NCBI GenBank assembly: GCA_965200505.1
Contig: OZ241343.1
Location: 3,844,001-3,908,000, forward strand
Direction of reading: 5' to 3'
DNA: 64,000 bases
Source: VXNE01 sp965200505
Lineage (GTDB): Bacteria; Pseudomonadota; Gammaproteobacteria; Pseudomonadales; Azotimanducaceae
In this document: positions 1 through 7,814 of the stretch, in pieces
Layout: every line of letters starts with the position of its first letter
Numbering within the stretch: position 1 is the stretch's first letter
Made by a program: the position numbers and the translations under genes
Notes under the pieces: generated by a model
The model's input: the letters and a program-made list of their open reading frames with translations, nothing else
Databases searched by the model: none
What the model was told of the DNA's origin: nothing

Positions 1-231
1 GATGAGCACGGCGATGAACACCAACGCGAAGCCCATCGCCACGCGCAACGGGCGCCCCAGATCGAAGGACGCCAAGATCGTGTCTGCCACGAAACCCGCG
101 AAGACCACGGAACTGATGGCCGCGCCCACCCAAACCACCAGCGAGACGACTTCCCGCACCAAGCCGCGCATGAGGCCGAACAACGCGGAGAGCACGATGA
201 CCGAGGCGATGACGATGTCCGGCGTTGCCAT
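1..231 (-). CDS. cvpA: CvpA family membrane protein, 3'-truncated by window edge
   Basis: Only the first 77 codons are present; the gene runs off the left edge. The visible protein starts MATPDIVIASVIVLSALFG and has hydrophobic segments at about residues 5-20, 28-48 and 64-77, with the LMRGLVREVVSLVVW stretch typical of CvpA (colicin V production) proteins, which are inner-membrane proteins of uncertain biochemical role. It starts two bases after the dedD stop, which matches the usual folC-dedD-cvpA-purF order of gammaproteobacteria; purF would be expected next, outside the window. Confidence 0.85.
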   Translation of the reverse strand, partial: MATPDIVIASVIVLSALFGLMRGLVREVVSLVVWVGAAISSVVFAGFVADTILASFDLGRPLRVAMGFALVFIAVLI

Positions 232-233
232 CC

Positions 234-791
234 TCAGTGGCCGAAGCGCACGATGCGCGGTTCGCCGAGTTTCAAGCTCGCATAGCGGCTCGCGAGCTCG
301 GCCTTCAGTTTGTCCGCATCGGCGCGGTCGAGGAACGGCCCAACCGCCACGCGGGTGAACTTCTGCGAATCCCGCTTCACGTTGGAGAGCATGGCGTCGT
401 AGCCGTCTTGGCGCAGTTGGTCGCGCAGCTCCTGCGCCTTGCCCTCCAGCGAGAAGCTCGCCAACTGCACGGCCCAACCCTCGGCGGGGCCACCCAGCGG
501 CGGCGCGGACTCATCGGCCAAGGTGGGCTCGCCGTGGCGGGCGCCGGTGTCGCGGCGATAGCCTTCCGCGTCGATTTCCTCGACCAGCGCGTCCCGGGCG
601 GCGAGGGTGGGGGCGATGTCGGGCGGTGGCTCGGCGTCGTCCAGCGCCGCCACGTCGATGGGTTCGACCTCCACCGGCGGCAATCGCACCGGTTCGATGC
701 CGGCGCCATCGAACAGCATCGGCAGCGCGACCGCCGCGACGGCGATCAGAAACACCGCGCCGGTGATCCGATAGCGAGCCTGTTCGGTCAA
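234..791 (-). CDS. dedD: SPOR-domain protein, DedD-like
   Basis: The protein has 185 residues. A single membrane segment lies at about residues 9-27, followed by an acidic, proline-rich linker and a C-terminal SPOR domain (about 105-180, with WAVQLASFS near its start and VAVGPFLDRADA further on). SPOR domains bind denuded glycan strands at the division septum, and DedD supports cell constriction in Escherichia coli. The start is a TTG whose last two bases are part of the folC TGA (TTGA overlap), so translation is probably coupled to folC. Identity rests on the domain and on the conserved folC-dedD-cvpA order. Confidence 0.85.
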   Translation of the reverse strand: MTEQARYRITGAVFLIAVAAVALPMLFDGAGIEPVRLPPVEVEPIDVAALDDAEPPPDIAPTLAARDALVEEIDAEGYRRDTGARHGEPTLADESAPPLGGPAEGWAVQLASFSLEGKAQELRDQLRQDGYDAMLSNVKRDSQKFTRVAVGPFLDRADADKLKAELASRYASLKLGEPRIVRFGH

Positions 792-2014
792 CAGTTCAGC
801 CTAGCCCGAACGCGAGCGACCACATCAAAGGAGCCGCACACAAGGATAACATCGTTGCGCTCCGTCTTTGCGATGGCGGTGGCGATGGCGGCATCCAAGT
901 CCGCCAGCGGGCGTGGCGCCACCGCGCCCATGCGCTCCGCCAGCGCGGCCGCGGACAGCCCGCGCGCCATGTGGTTGTCCGTGGCGATGAAGCGCTTCAC
1001 GCGGGGCGCCAACGCCGCGGCGACGGCCTCGCAGTCCTTGTCTTCCAACATGGCGACGATGGCGCAGGCAGCCCGTTCCGGCAGGTGGCAGGCGAGAAAC
1101 GCCGCCGCGTCCGCGTTGTGTCCAACATCGAGGAGCCAGCGCCGCCCGCTGGCAGGCACCGTTTCCAACCGCCCGGGCGCGAATGCCAAGCGGCAGGCGG
1201 CTTCCACCACCGTGTCGTCGAAATCCGGCTCCAAGAGGGCGAACGCCTGCAACGCCGTTGCCGCGTTGGCGGCCGGCACCCGCGGCGGCATGGGCGTCGA
1301 GACCACACGCCCATCCGCCAACTCCACACGCCAAGCGCCATCTTGGGTGGATTGGCGGAAATCGCGGCCGTATTGAAAGAACGGCGCATCGAGCTCGGCG
1401 GCGCGACGCCGCACCGAGGCGGGCGGGTTCGGCGCGCCGAACACCACCGGGCGGCCGGGGCGCATCACGCCGGCCTTCTCGGCGCCAATGGCCTCCCGCG
1501 TGTCGCCCAAGTAACGCTGATGATCCAAGCCGATGCTGACGATCACCGCGACCTCAGCGTCCACCACGTTGGTGGCGTCCAAGCGGCCGCCCAGCCCCAC
1601 CTCCAACACCGCCGCATCCATCGGCGCGACGCGGAAGGTCGCCAACGCCGCCAGCACCGCGTACTCGAAGTAGTTGAGCCGCGTGGCATCCCGCGCCCGC
1701 TCCACGGCCTCGAACGCCGCCACGATGGTGGCATCGTCGGCTTCGCTGCCATTGACGCGAATGCGTTCATTGAAGCGCGTGAGGTGCGGCGACAGGGTGG
1801 TGCCCGTCGCATGGCCGGCGGCGAGCAACAGCCGCTCCAGGAAGAGGCAGGTGGTGCCCTTGCCATTGGTGCCGGCGACGATGAAATTGCGCGGCGCCGG
1901 GGGATTCACGTTGGCACGGGCCGCCACTTCGGCGACCCGATCCAAGCCGTCGAGCACACCCTTGGGATGCTCGACGCCCAACCGTTCGAGCCAATCGGCC
2001 AAGGTGGCCGTCAT
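788..2014 (-). CDS. folC: Bifunctional folylpolyglutamate synthase/dihydrofolate synthase
   Basis: The protein has 408 residues, the normal FolC/Mur-ligase length. It carries the ATP-binding loop GTNGKGTT at about residues 45-52, SPHLTRFNERIRVNG (folate-binding region) shortly after, and a C-terminal ligase domain with LLDVGHNADA. It adds glutamate to dihydropteroate and to folates in the cytoplasm. The ATG at 2014 overlaps the trpA stop as ATGA. An in-frame start 12 codons upstream would lie inside trpA and is less likely. accD, which usually precedes folC in gammaproteobacteria, is absent here. Confidence 0.93.
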   Translation of the reverse strand: MTATLADWLERLGVEHPKGVLDGLDRVAEVAARANVNPPAPRNFIVAGTNGKGTTCLFLERLLLAAGHATGTTLSPHLTRFNERIRVNGSEADDATIVAAFEAVERARDATRLNYFEYAVLAALATFRVAPMDAAVLEVGLGGRLDATNVVDAEVAVIVSIGLDHQRYLGDTREAIGAEKAGVMRPGRPVVFGAPNPPASVRRRAAELDAPFFQYGRDFRQSTQDGAWRVELADGRVVSTPMPPRVPAANAATALQAFALLEPDFDDTVVEAACRLAFAPGRLETVPASGRRWLLDVGHNADAAAFLACHLPERAACAIVAMLEDKDCEAVAAALAPRVKRFIATDNHMARGLSAAALAERMGAVAPRPLADLDAAIATAIAKTERNDVILVCGSFDVVARVRARLNC

Positions 2015-2820
2015 CGCGCGTCCAGGGCCTCGCGCAGCGGGCGCAGCCAAGACGCCAAGGCGTCCGGGATGCGTTCAGGGTGCGGCCCGAGCTCGCCCAT
2101 CACATCCACCAAGGCGCTGCCGACCACCACGCCATCGGCGCCGGTGGCCGCCACGGCCGCGGCGGACTGCGCGTCGCGGATGCCGAAGCCCACCAGCACC
2201 GGCAGGTCGCTCACTTCGCGCAGCGCACCGACGCCCCGTTGCACGTCCGCCACGTTCAGATGGTGGGCGCCGGTCACGCCCTTCAAGGAGACGTAGTAGA
2301 TGAAACCGCTGGCGCGGGCGCTGATTTGCGCGGCGCGGCCGCGGCTGGTGGTGGGCGCCACGAGAAAGATGAGGTCTAGCCCGTGCGCCGTGAGCGCGGC
2401 CTGGGCCGGGCCGGCCTCTTCCGGCGGCAGGTTGACCAAGATGGCGCCATCGACGCCGGCAGCGGCGGCCTGTTCGGCAAACGCCTCGTAGCCCATGCGC
2501 AGCACTGGATTCAGATAGCCCATGAGCACCAACGGCGTGTCCGCGTCCGCGCACCGGAAGGTGGCGGCGACATGCAAGACATCTGCCAGCGTGGCGCCGT
2601 TGGCCAAGGCGCGTTCCGAAGAGCGCTGAATGGACGGCCCCTCCGCCTCCGGGTCCGAGAACGGCACCCCCACTTCCACCAAGTCCGCCCCGCCCCGCAC
2701 CAGGCCATGCAGCGCCGCCACGGTCGCCTCCGATGTCGGGTCACCGGCGGTGACGAACGTGGCCAGCGCCGGCCGCCTGGCGTCGCGGCAGCGGGCCAAG
2801 CGCTCGCTGATGCGGCTCAC
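2011..2820 (-). CDS. trpA: Tryptophan synthase alpha chain
   Basis: The protein has 269 residues, close to the family norm of about 268. TrpA cleaves indole-3-glycerol phosphate to indole and glyceraldehyde 3-phosphate and passes indole to TrpB. The catalytic Glu of the VEVGVPFSDP motif is present. The second catalytic acid, Asp60 in E. coli (PLADGP), is Glu here (PEAEGP). I chose the GTG at 2820 because it overlaps the trpB stop as GTGA and gives the right N-terminus; the longer open frame upstream lies inside trpB. Confidence 0.93.
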   Translation of the reverse strand: MSRISERLARCRDARRPALATFVTAGDPTSEATVAALHGLVRGGADLVEVGVPFSDPEAEGPSIQRSSERALANGATLADVLHVAATFRCADADTPLVLMGYLNPVLRMGYEAFAEQAAAAGVDGAILVNLPPEEAGPAQAALTAHGLDLIFLVAPTTSRGRAAQISARASGFIYYVSLKGVTGAHHLNVADVQRGVGALREVSDLPVLVGFGIRDAQSAAAVAATGADGVVVGSALVDVMGELGPHPERIPDALASWLRPLREALDAR

Positions 2821-4034
2821 GACGTGCCGGCCTCGCCCAAATCGCAGACGACGTGGATGTCCTTGTCGCCGCGCCCGGAGAGATTGACGATGATGATGTC
2901 CTCTGGCGGGCGACGGGCGGCCTCCTGCATCGCCCAAGCGACGGCATGGCTGGATTCCAGCGCCGGCATGATGCCCTCGGCGCGATTGAGGGCGCGGAAC
3001 GCCGCCAGGGCTTCGGCATCCGTCGCCGCGGCGTAGCGGACACGCCCCAAGTCCTTCAAGTGGGCGTGTTCGGGGCCCACGCCCGGGTAGTCCAGCCCGG
3101 CGGAAATCGAGTGGGTTTCCATGATCTGGCCGTCGTCCGTCTGCATCAGGTAAGTGTGCTGGCCGTGCAGCACACCGGGCGAGCCGGCGTTGAGCGGCGC
3201 CGCATGGCGATTCGTTTCCAGCCCCAGACCCGCGGCTTCAATGCCGGCCATGTCCACGCCGGCGTCATTCAGGAACGGATGGAAGAGGCCCATGGCGTTG
3301 GAGCCTCCGCCGACGCAGGCGACCAGCAAATCCGGCAGGCGGCCTTCCGCTTCGAGGCATTGGGCGCGCGCTTCGGTGCCGATGACGGCTTGGAAATCGC
3401 GCACCATCATGGGGTATGGGTGCGGCCCGGCCACGGAGCCGATGATGTAGTGCGTGGTATCCACGTTGGTCACCCAATCCCGCATCGCTTCGTTCATGGC
3501 GTCCTTCAGCGTACGGGAGCCGGATTCGACCGGCGCCACCTCGGCGCCGAGCAGCTCCATGCGATACACGTTCAAGCGTTGCCGTTCGATGTCCGCTGCG
3601 CCCATGAACACCCGACATTCAAGCCCCAGCCGCGCCGCCACCGTCGCCGTCGCCACGCCATGCTGCCCGGCACCGGTTTCCGCGATGACGCGCGGCTTGC
3701 CCATGCGCTTCGCAAGCAACGCCTGCCCCACCGTGTTGTTGATCTTGTGGGCGCCGGTGTGGTTCAAGTCCTCCCGCTTGAGATACAGCTTGGCGCCGCC
3801 GACTTGCGCCGTCAGGCGCTCGGCCAAGTAGAGCGGCGTGGGGCGCCCGACGTAGTGGGACAGATCGTGGGCCAGTTCGGCGCGGAAGCCGGCATCGTCG
3901 CGCAGCGTCTCGTAGAGGGCCGTCAGCTGCTCCAAGGCTTGCGCCAGCGTTTCCGCGACGAAGCGGCCGCCATGTTGGCCGAACCGCCCGCCGGCGTCCG
4001 GCGCGGCGTACGGCGGATCATTGCGCGCCAGCAC
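2817..4034 (-). CDS. trpB: Tryptophan synthase beta chain
   Basis: The protein has 405 residues. It is the PLP-dependent subunit that joins indole and serine to make tryptophan. The PLP-lysine motif LNHTGAHKINN, the GAGQHG segment and the phosphate-binding CVGGGSNAMG loop are all intact. The start is GTG at 4034, which overlaps the end of trpF by 17 bases; an ATG at 4021 is out of frame. It forms a tight trpF-trpB-trpA run, so the three genes are probably one transcript. Confidence 0.95.
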   Translation of the reverse strand: MLARNDPPYAAPDAGGRFGQHGGRFVAETLAQALEQLTALYETLRDDAGFRAELAHDLSHYVGRPTPLYLAERLTAQVGGAKLYLKREDLNHTGAHKINNTVGQALLAKRMGKPRVIAETGAGQHGVATATVAARLGLECRVFMGAADIERQRLNVYRMELLGAEVAPVESGSRTLKDAMNEAMRDWVTNVDTTHYIIGSVAGPHPYPMMVRDFQAVIGTEARAQCLEAEGRLPDLLVACVGGGSNAMGLFHPFLNDAGVDMAGIEAAGLGLETNRHAAPLNAGSPGVLHGQHTYLMQTDDGQIMETHSISAGLDYPGVGPEHAHLKDLGRVRYAAATDAEALAAFRALNRAEGIMPALESSHAVAWAMQEAARRPPEDIIIVNLSGRGDKDIHVVCDLGEAGTS

Positions 4035-4647
4035 GGTGCGCCTCCGTGAGGAACGCGCGCACCTTGGCCGCGCTCTTCACGCCCTTCACGCCATCCTCCA
4101 CTCCGCTGCTCACATCCACGGCGTACGGGCGCAAGCCGCGAATGGCATCCCCTACGTTGTCCGGCGTCAAGCCACCCGCCAACACCAGCGGCTTGCCGCA
4201 TCGCTCGGGCCAGAGCGACCAATCGAACGCGACACCCGCACCGCCCCGCTCGACGGGGTGGAAGGCATCGAGCAGAAACGCGCCGGCCGACGGATAGCCC
4301 TCCTCCAACGCCGCCATGTTGAGGGCCTTCCGCACCCGAAACGCCTTGATGTAAGGCACACCGAAGCCCTCGCAGGCCGCGGCCGGCTCGGCGCCGTGGA
4401 ATTGCAGCGCATCCAAGTTGACCCGCGCAAGCACTGCCTCCACCTCCGTGCGCGGCGCATCCACGAAGACGCCCACCCTGGTGACGAACGGCGGCGTCGC
4501 GGCCGCGATGGCCGCCGCCTGCTCCACATCCACCGACCGCGGGCTGTCACGATGAAACACCATGCCTACGGCGTCACACCCCGCCGCCACGGCGACGCCG
4601 GCATCGCGCACGGACGTGATGCCGCAGATTTTGGTTCGCACACGCAC
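4018..4647 (-). CDS. trpF: Phosphoribosylanthranilate isomerase
   Basis: The protein has about 209 residues. TrpF catalyses the Amadori rearrangement of phosphoribosylanthranilate. The signature KICGIT near the N-terminus (catalytic Cys), DALQFHG, and the C-terminal GGLTPDNV and DVSSGVE phosphate-binding segments are clear. The open frame extends to an ATG at 4749, but that extension is not TrpF-like, so I start at the GTG at 4647 (VRVRTKICG); GTG at 4641 is equally possible. truA, often upstream in pseudomonads, is not here. Confidence 0.9.
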   Translation of the reverse strand: MRVRTKICGITSVRDAGVAVAAGCDAVGMVFHRDSPRSVDVEQAAAIAAATPPFVTRVGVFVDAPRTEVEAVLARVNLDALQFHGAEPAAACEGFGVPYIKAFRVRKALNMAALEEGYPSAGAFLLDAFHPVERGGAGVAFDWSLWPERCGKPLVLAGGLTPDNVGDAIRGLRPYAVDVSSGVEDGVKGVKSAAKVRAFLTEAHRAGAQ

Positions 4648-4895
4648 AGGGAGGCCCAAGGGAACGAGCGGAAGGCGCGGTAGTTTGCCGTGAAACGGCG
4701 CGACAGCCAAGCGCCTGATCAGCGCCAGCCCGTGACGCACTATGCGCATGGACGGTGGGTGAGCGTTAGATTAGGGCTTGCGTCGGCTAAGCTTCCGCGG
4801 CCGTCGTCTCCATGGCTATTCCGCGGTGGTTTCGCTCAACCAGTGTACGCCTCCAACTGTCCATCGAACGTGAGGAACACCTCAAGCCAAGCGTG

Positions 4896-6200
4896 TCATG
4901 CCACCGACTCGATCCACTTCCGCACCGCCTTCCTTCTGTCTTCACTGAAACTTCCCGCCAAGCGCTTCTCCAGTGCGCCACGGGCCACATAGTCGCCCAG
5001 CCCACCTGACAGCCCCATCGTTGCGAGCAAGTCCAAGTCCGTCAACCGCGTGACCTTTGATGCGTTCCGCGAAGGATCTCGATGACAAACCCAGACGTTC
5101 TCCATTTGGGCTTCGCTCAGCGCGTCCATGAAAGCCGGATTGTGCGTCGTGAGTACGACGTTCAGCTCGTGCCGCTTGGCGGCATCTGCCAAGTGCCGCA
5201 CCAGCAGTTCGGCGCGTGTCGGGTGCAACCCGGCGTCGAACTCCTCGATCACGATGCGTGAAGCTGGCGGTGTGGTCTCCAAGGCAACCAGCACCGCGAG
5301 CATTCGCAATGTGCCATCGGACAACAGACGCGCATCGATCATGCGGCTGCCGTTTACGCCGGCGCCAGACGCGGAGCGGAACCCCGCCATCACGTCGCCA
5401 AGGGAAGTCTCGACAAAGTCGATGCCGTCAAACGGCTCTTCGGGAATCTGCCGGATGGTCTCTGTGATCCGCCCCAGCGTCCCTCTCTGTGCTTTGTCGC
5501 CCTTCGACAAAGCGAACAACACGGCGGATAGATTGCCGCCATTCCACAATAGCCTGGGCTGCGGGCTGGCCCGTTCGTAGTTTCGCATGAACCGTGGCGC
5601 CGGGTCGAAGGTGTACGAACTCCTCAAGTAGTGCTTGACAGCATCAACGGTTTCCCTCGCGTACCGCAGTCTCCGGCTGTTCGTCTTGGAATGGGCGACC
5701 ACCTCGTCGTAGCGGGAGAGAACCGAAGAGGACGTGGAGAGTCGGGTCTTCGGGTTTCGACCGGGCGCGAAATTGCTGTAACTGACGTCGAGGACTTCAC
5801 CATCGGTGCTGTGCGCCTCGAAGAACACCCTATCCCCCACATACAAGGTCTCCGCGGAGATATGGCAGCCGAGCCCCCTGCCCGCGGCGATCTCGATGCA
5901 GTAGTCGAGTGGATACGAATCACCCTCGAAGATCACGTTCGCGCCACTTAACCGCAACTGGAAACCGCGGGCACCGAACCTAATGCAAGACTCCAGCCCG
6001 CCCCGCACCTCGAACGATCCATCCCGGCCCACGTCCGTCACTTCGTTGACCGGCACACCGCGGGCGAGCGCCGCAAACAGCCCAACGCCCTCGATCAGGT
6101 TGGTCTTGCCCGAGCCGTTCCTGCCAAGCAGGATCGTCAGTGGCTCAAAGAGATCGAGTTCGGCGTAGCCGAAGTTCTTGAAATCCTTGAGGATATGCAC
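4896..6200 (-). CDS. AAA (OLD/SMC-like) ATPase, orphan
   Basis: The protein has 434 residues. The N-terminus reads like RecF/OLD proteins (MHILKDFKNFGYAELDLFEP) and is followed by Walker A GRNGSGKTN at about residues 26-34. Near the C-terminus lies Walker B RIVIEEFDAGLHP and then VVLTTHNPAFMDAL, the D-loop/switch histidine region of AAA_21 ATPases. Relatives often pair with a nuclease or small partner in defence or DNA repair modules, but no partner is visible on either side; the 146 bases downstream hold no convincing gene. Its base composition looks less GC-rich than its neighbours by eye, which would fit acquisition. Exact function unknown. Confidence 0.8.
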   Translation of the reverse strand: MHILKDFKNFGYAELDLFEPLTILLGRNGSGKTNLIEGVGLFAALARGVPVNEVTDVGRDGSFEVRGGLESCIRFGARGFQLRLSGANVIFEGDSYPLDYCIEIAAGRGLGCHISAETLYVGDRVFFEAHSTDGEVLDVSYSNFAPGRNPKTRLSTSSSVLSRYDEVVAHSKTNSRRLRYARETVDAVKHYLRSSYTFDPAPRFMRNYERASPQPRLLWNGGNLSAVLFALSKGDKAQRGTLGRITETIRQIPEEPFDGIDFVETSLGDVMAGFRSASGAGVNGSRMIDARLLSDGTLRMLAVLVALETTPPASRIVIEEFDAGLHPTRAELLVRHLADAAKRHELNVVLTTHNPAFMDALSEAQMENVWVCHRDPSRNASKVTRLTDLDLLATMGLSGGLGDYVARGALEKRLAGSFSEDRRKAVRKWIESVA

Positions 6201-6487
6201 ATGTACTCCCGAACCGGCACCGTGGCTGTGGGGATTCTACATGGCAAGGCTTCGGAGCGGTGCCCAGAGGGACGAGCGCTCCCCGCGCCCGGCGATTGCC
6301 CTCGCGCAACCGCACTCGCCCTGTGCTACCGTTCCCTCGTCGCGTCACGGCGCATGACCCCCGCCGCCCCCGAAGCCGCTCGCCCGCCAATGCAACCCGC
6401 CCATTCCGGCGTCTTGGCCATCGCGTTCCACCTTGCCGGCTCGTCGGCCCGGCGGCGCTGCCTCGCACGGCGTCAAGGAACCTGACG

Positions 6488-7789
6488 ATGGAGGGCGAGT
6501 CTTCCACCGCGCCGCTGGTCGCCACCCTGTTGGTGCTGACGCTGGTGTCCGCGTACTTTGCCGCGTCCGAGACGGCGATGATGGCGCTCAATCGCTATCG
6601 GCTGCTGCACTTGGCGAAGCAGGGGCAGCGGGGGCCGCGCAAGGCGAGGCATTTGCTGCGGCGGCCAGATCGGCTGCTTGGCGTCATTCTCATCGGCAAC
6701 AACTTGGTGAACTTCGCCGCCGCCACGGTGTTCACCGTGCTTTGGATTCGCTACTTCGGCGAAGCCACCGCGTGGATCGCGCCGGTGGCGCTGACCATCT
6801 GGTTCCTCATCTTCGCGGAAGTGGGGCCGAAGACGGTGGCGGCGGCGCGGCCAGAGGGCATCGCCTTTCCTTCCGCGTTCCTCCTGCAGCCGCTGCTGAA
6901 GCTCCTGCACCCGGCGGTGGCGTTCATCAACGTCATGGCCAACTTCCTGGTGCGGCCCTTCGTCCGGGGCTCTGGGGAATCCGAGCGCTTGAGCATCGAG
7001 GAGCTGCGCACCGTGGTGAACGAGGGCGCGGGGTTGCCGGCGCGTCGCCAAGCCATGCTGCTGCGCATCCTGGATTTGGAGGAGGTGACGGTGGACGACA
7101 TCATGGTGCCGCGCTCCGAGGTCTTGAGCATCCAAGTCGACGAGCCGCCCGACGAAATCGCGGAGCAGATCGCCAGTTCGCAGCACACCCGCCTGCCGGT
7201 GCTCTCCGAAGGGGACAAGACGGTGCATGGCGTGCTGCACCTGCGCCGCGCCGCACGGTTCCTGCTGAAGGAATCCTTCAGCGCCGCGGATGTGTTGGCC
7301 GAATTGGAAACGCCGTACTTCGTGCCGGCCGGCACGCCGCTGCACACGCAACTTGCGAACTTCCAGAAGGAGCGCCACCGCCTCGCCCTTGTGGTGGACG
7401 AATATGGCGACATCCAAGGCCTCGTCACGCTGGAGGACATCTTGGAGGAGATCGTCGGCGAGTTCACCACAGACTTCGCCGCCAACGCGCCGGACATCCA
7501 CCCGCAGGCAGACGGCTCCTACTACATCGACGGCACGGCGCTGCTACGCGACGTGAATCGGGCGCTCGATTGGCAACTCCCCGTGGACGGGCCGCGCACC
7601 TTGAACGGCCTTCTGCTGGAACACTTGGAGTCCATCCCCGAGGCCAACGTCTGCGTGCGCGTCGGCGATTACCGGATGGAGACGCTGCAGATCAAGGACA
7701 ACGCCGTGAAGGTCGCGCGGCTCTGGCGTATCGCACCCAGCCCGACCACCGAGGGCGAAGCCGACGCGGACGCCGCTGACGAGCATTGA
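6488..7789 (+). CDS. CNNM/CorB family transporter with CBS pair and CorC_HlyC domain
   Basis: The protein has 433 residues. An N-terminal DUF21/CNNM membrane domain spans about residues 10-150 (ASETAMMALNRYR, GVILIGNNLVNF, LIFAEVGPKT). A CBS pair follows at about 195-320 (VDDIMVPRSEV, RLALVVDEYGDIQGLVTLEDILEEIVGE) and a C-terminal transporter-associated domain at about 340-415. The family (YfjD/CorB, human CNNM) is linked to magnesium and cobalt efflux in the inner membrane. The ATG at 6488 is preceded by AAGGA eight bases upstream; longer upstream frames are not hydrophobic and are rejected. It converges on leuA with only 25 bases between. Confidence 0.88.
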   Translation: MEGESSTAPLVATLLVLTLVSAYFAASETAMMALNRYRLLHLAKQGQRGPRKARHLLRRPDRLLGVILIGNNLVNFAAATVFTVLWIRYFGEATAWIAPVALTIWFLIFAEVGPKTVAAARPEGIAFPSAFLLQPLLKLLHPAVAFINVMANFLVRPFVRGSGESERLSIEELRTVVNEGAGLPARRQAMLLRILDLEEVTVDDIMVPRSEVLSIQVDEPPDEIAEQIASSQHTRLPVLSEGDKTVHGVLHLRRAARFLLKESFSAADVLAELETPYFVPAGTPLHTQLANFQKERHRLALVVDEYGDIQGLVTLEDILEEIVGEFTTDFAANAPDIHPQADGSYYIDGTALLRDVNRALDWQLPVDGPRTLNGLLLEHLESIPEANVCVRVGDYRMETLQIKDNAVKVARLWRIAPSPTTEGEADADAADEH

Positions 7790-7814
7790 CCGTCGCCGAG
7801 CCGTCCACCGCCAC

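Noticed and set aside
4787..5005. 72-codon frame downstream of the AAA ATPase as a possible partner gene
   Set aside because: Most of it lies inside the ATPase gene in another frame, it has no recognisable domain, and no ribosome site was seen.
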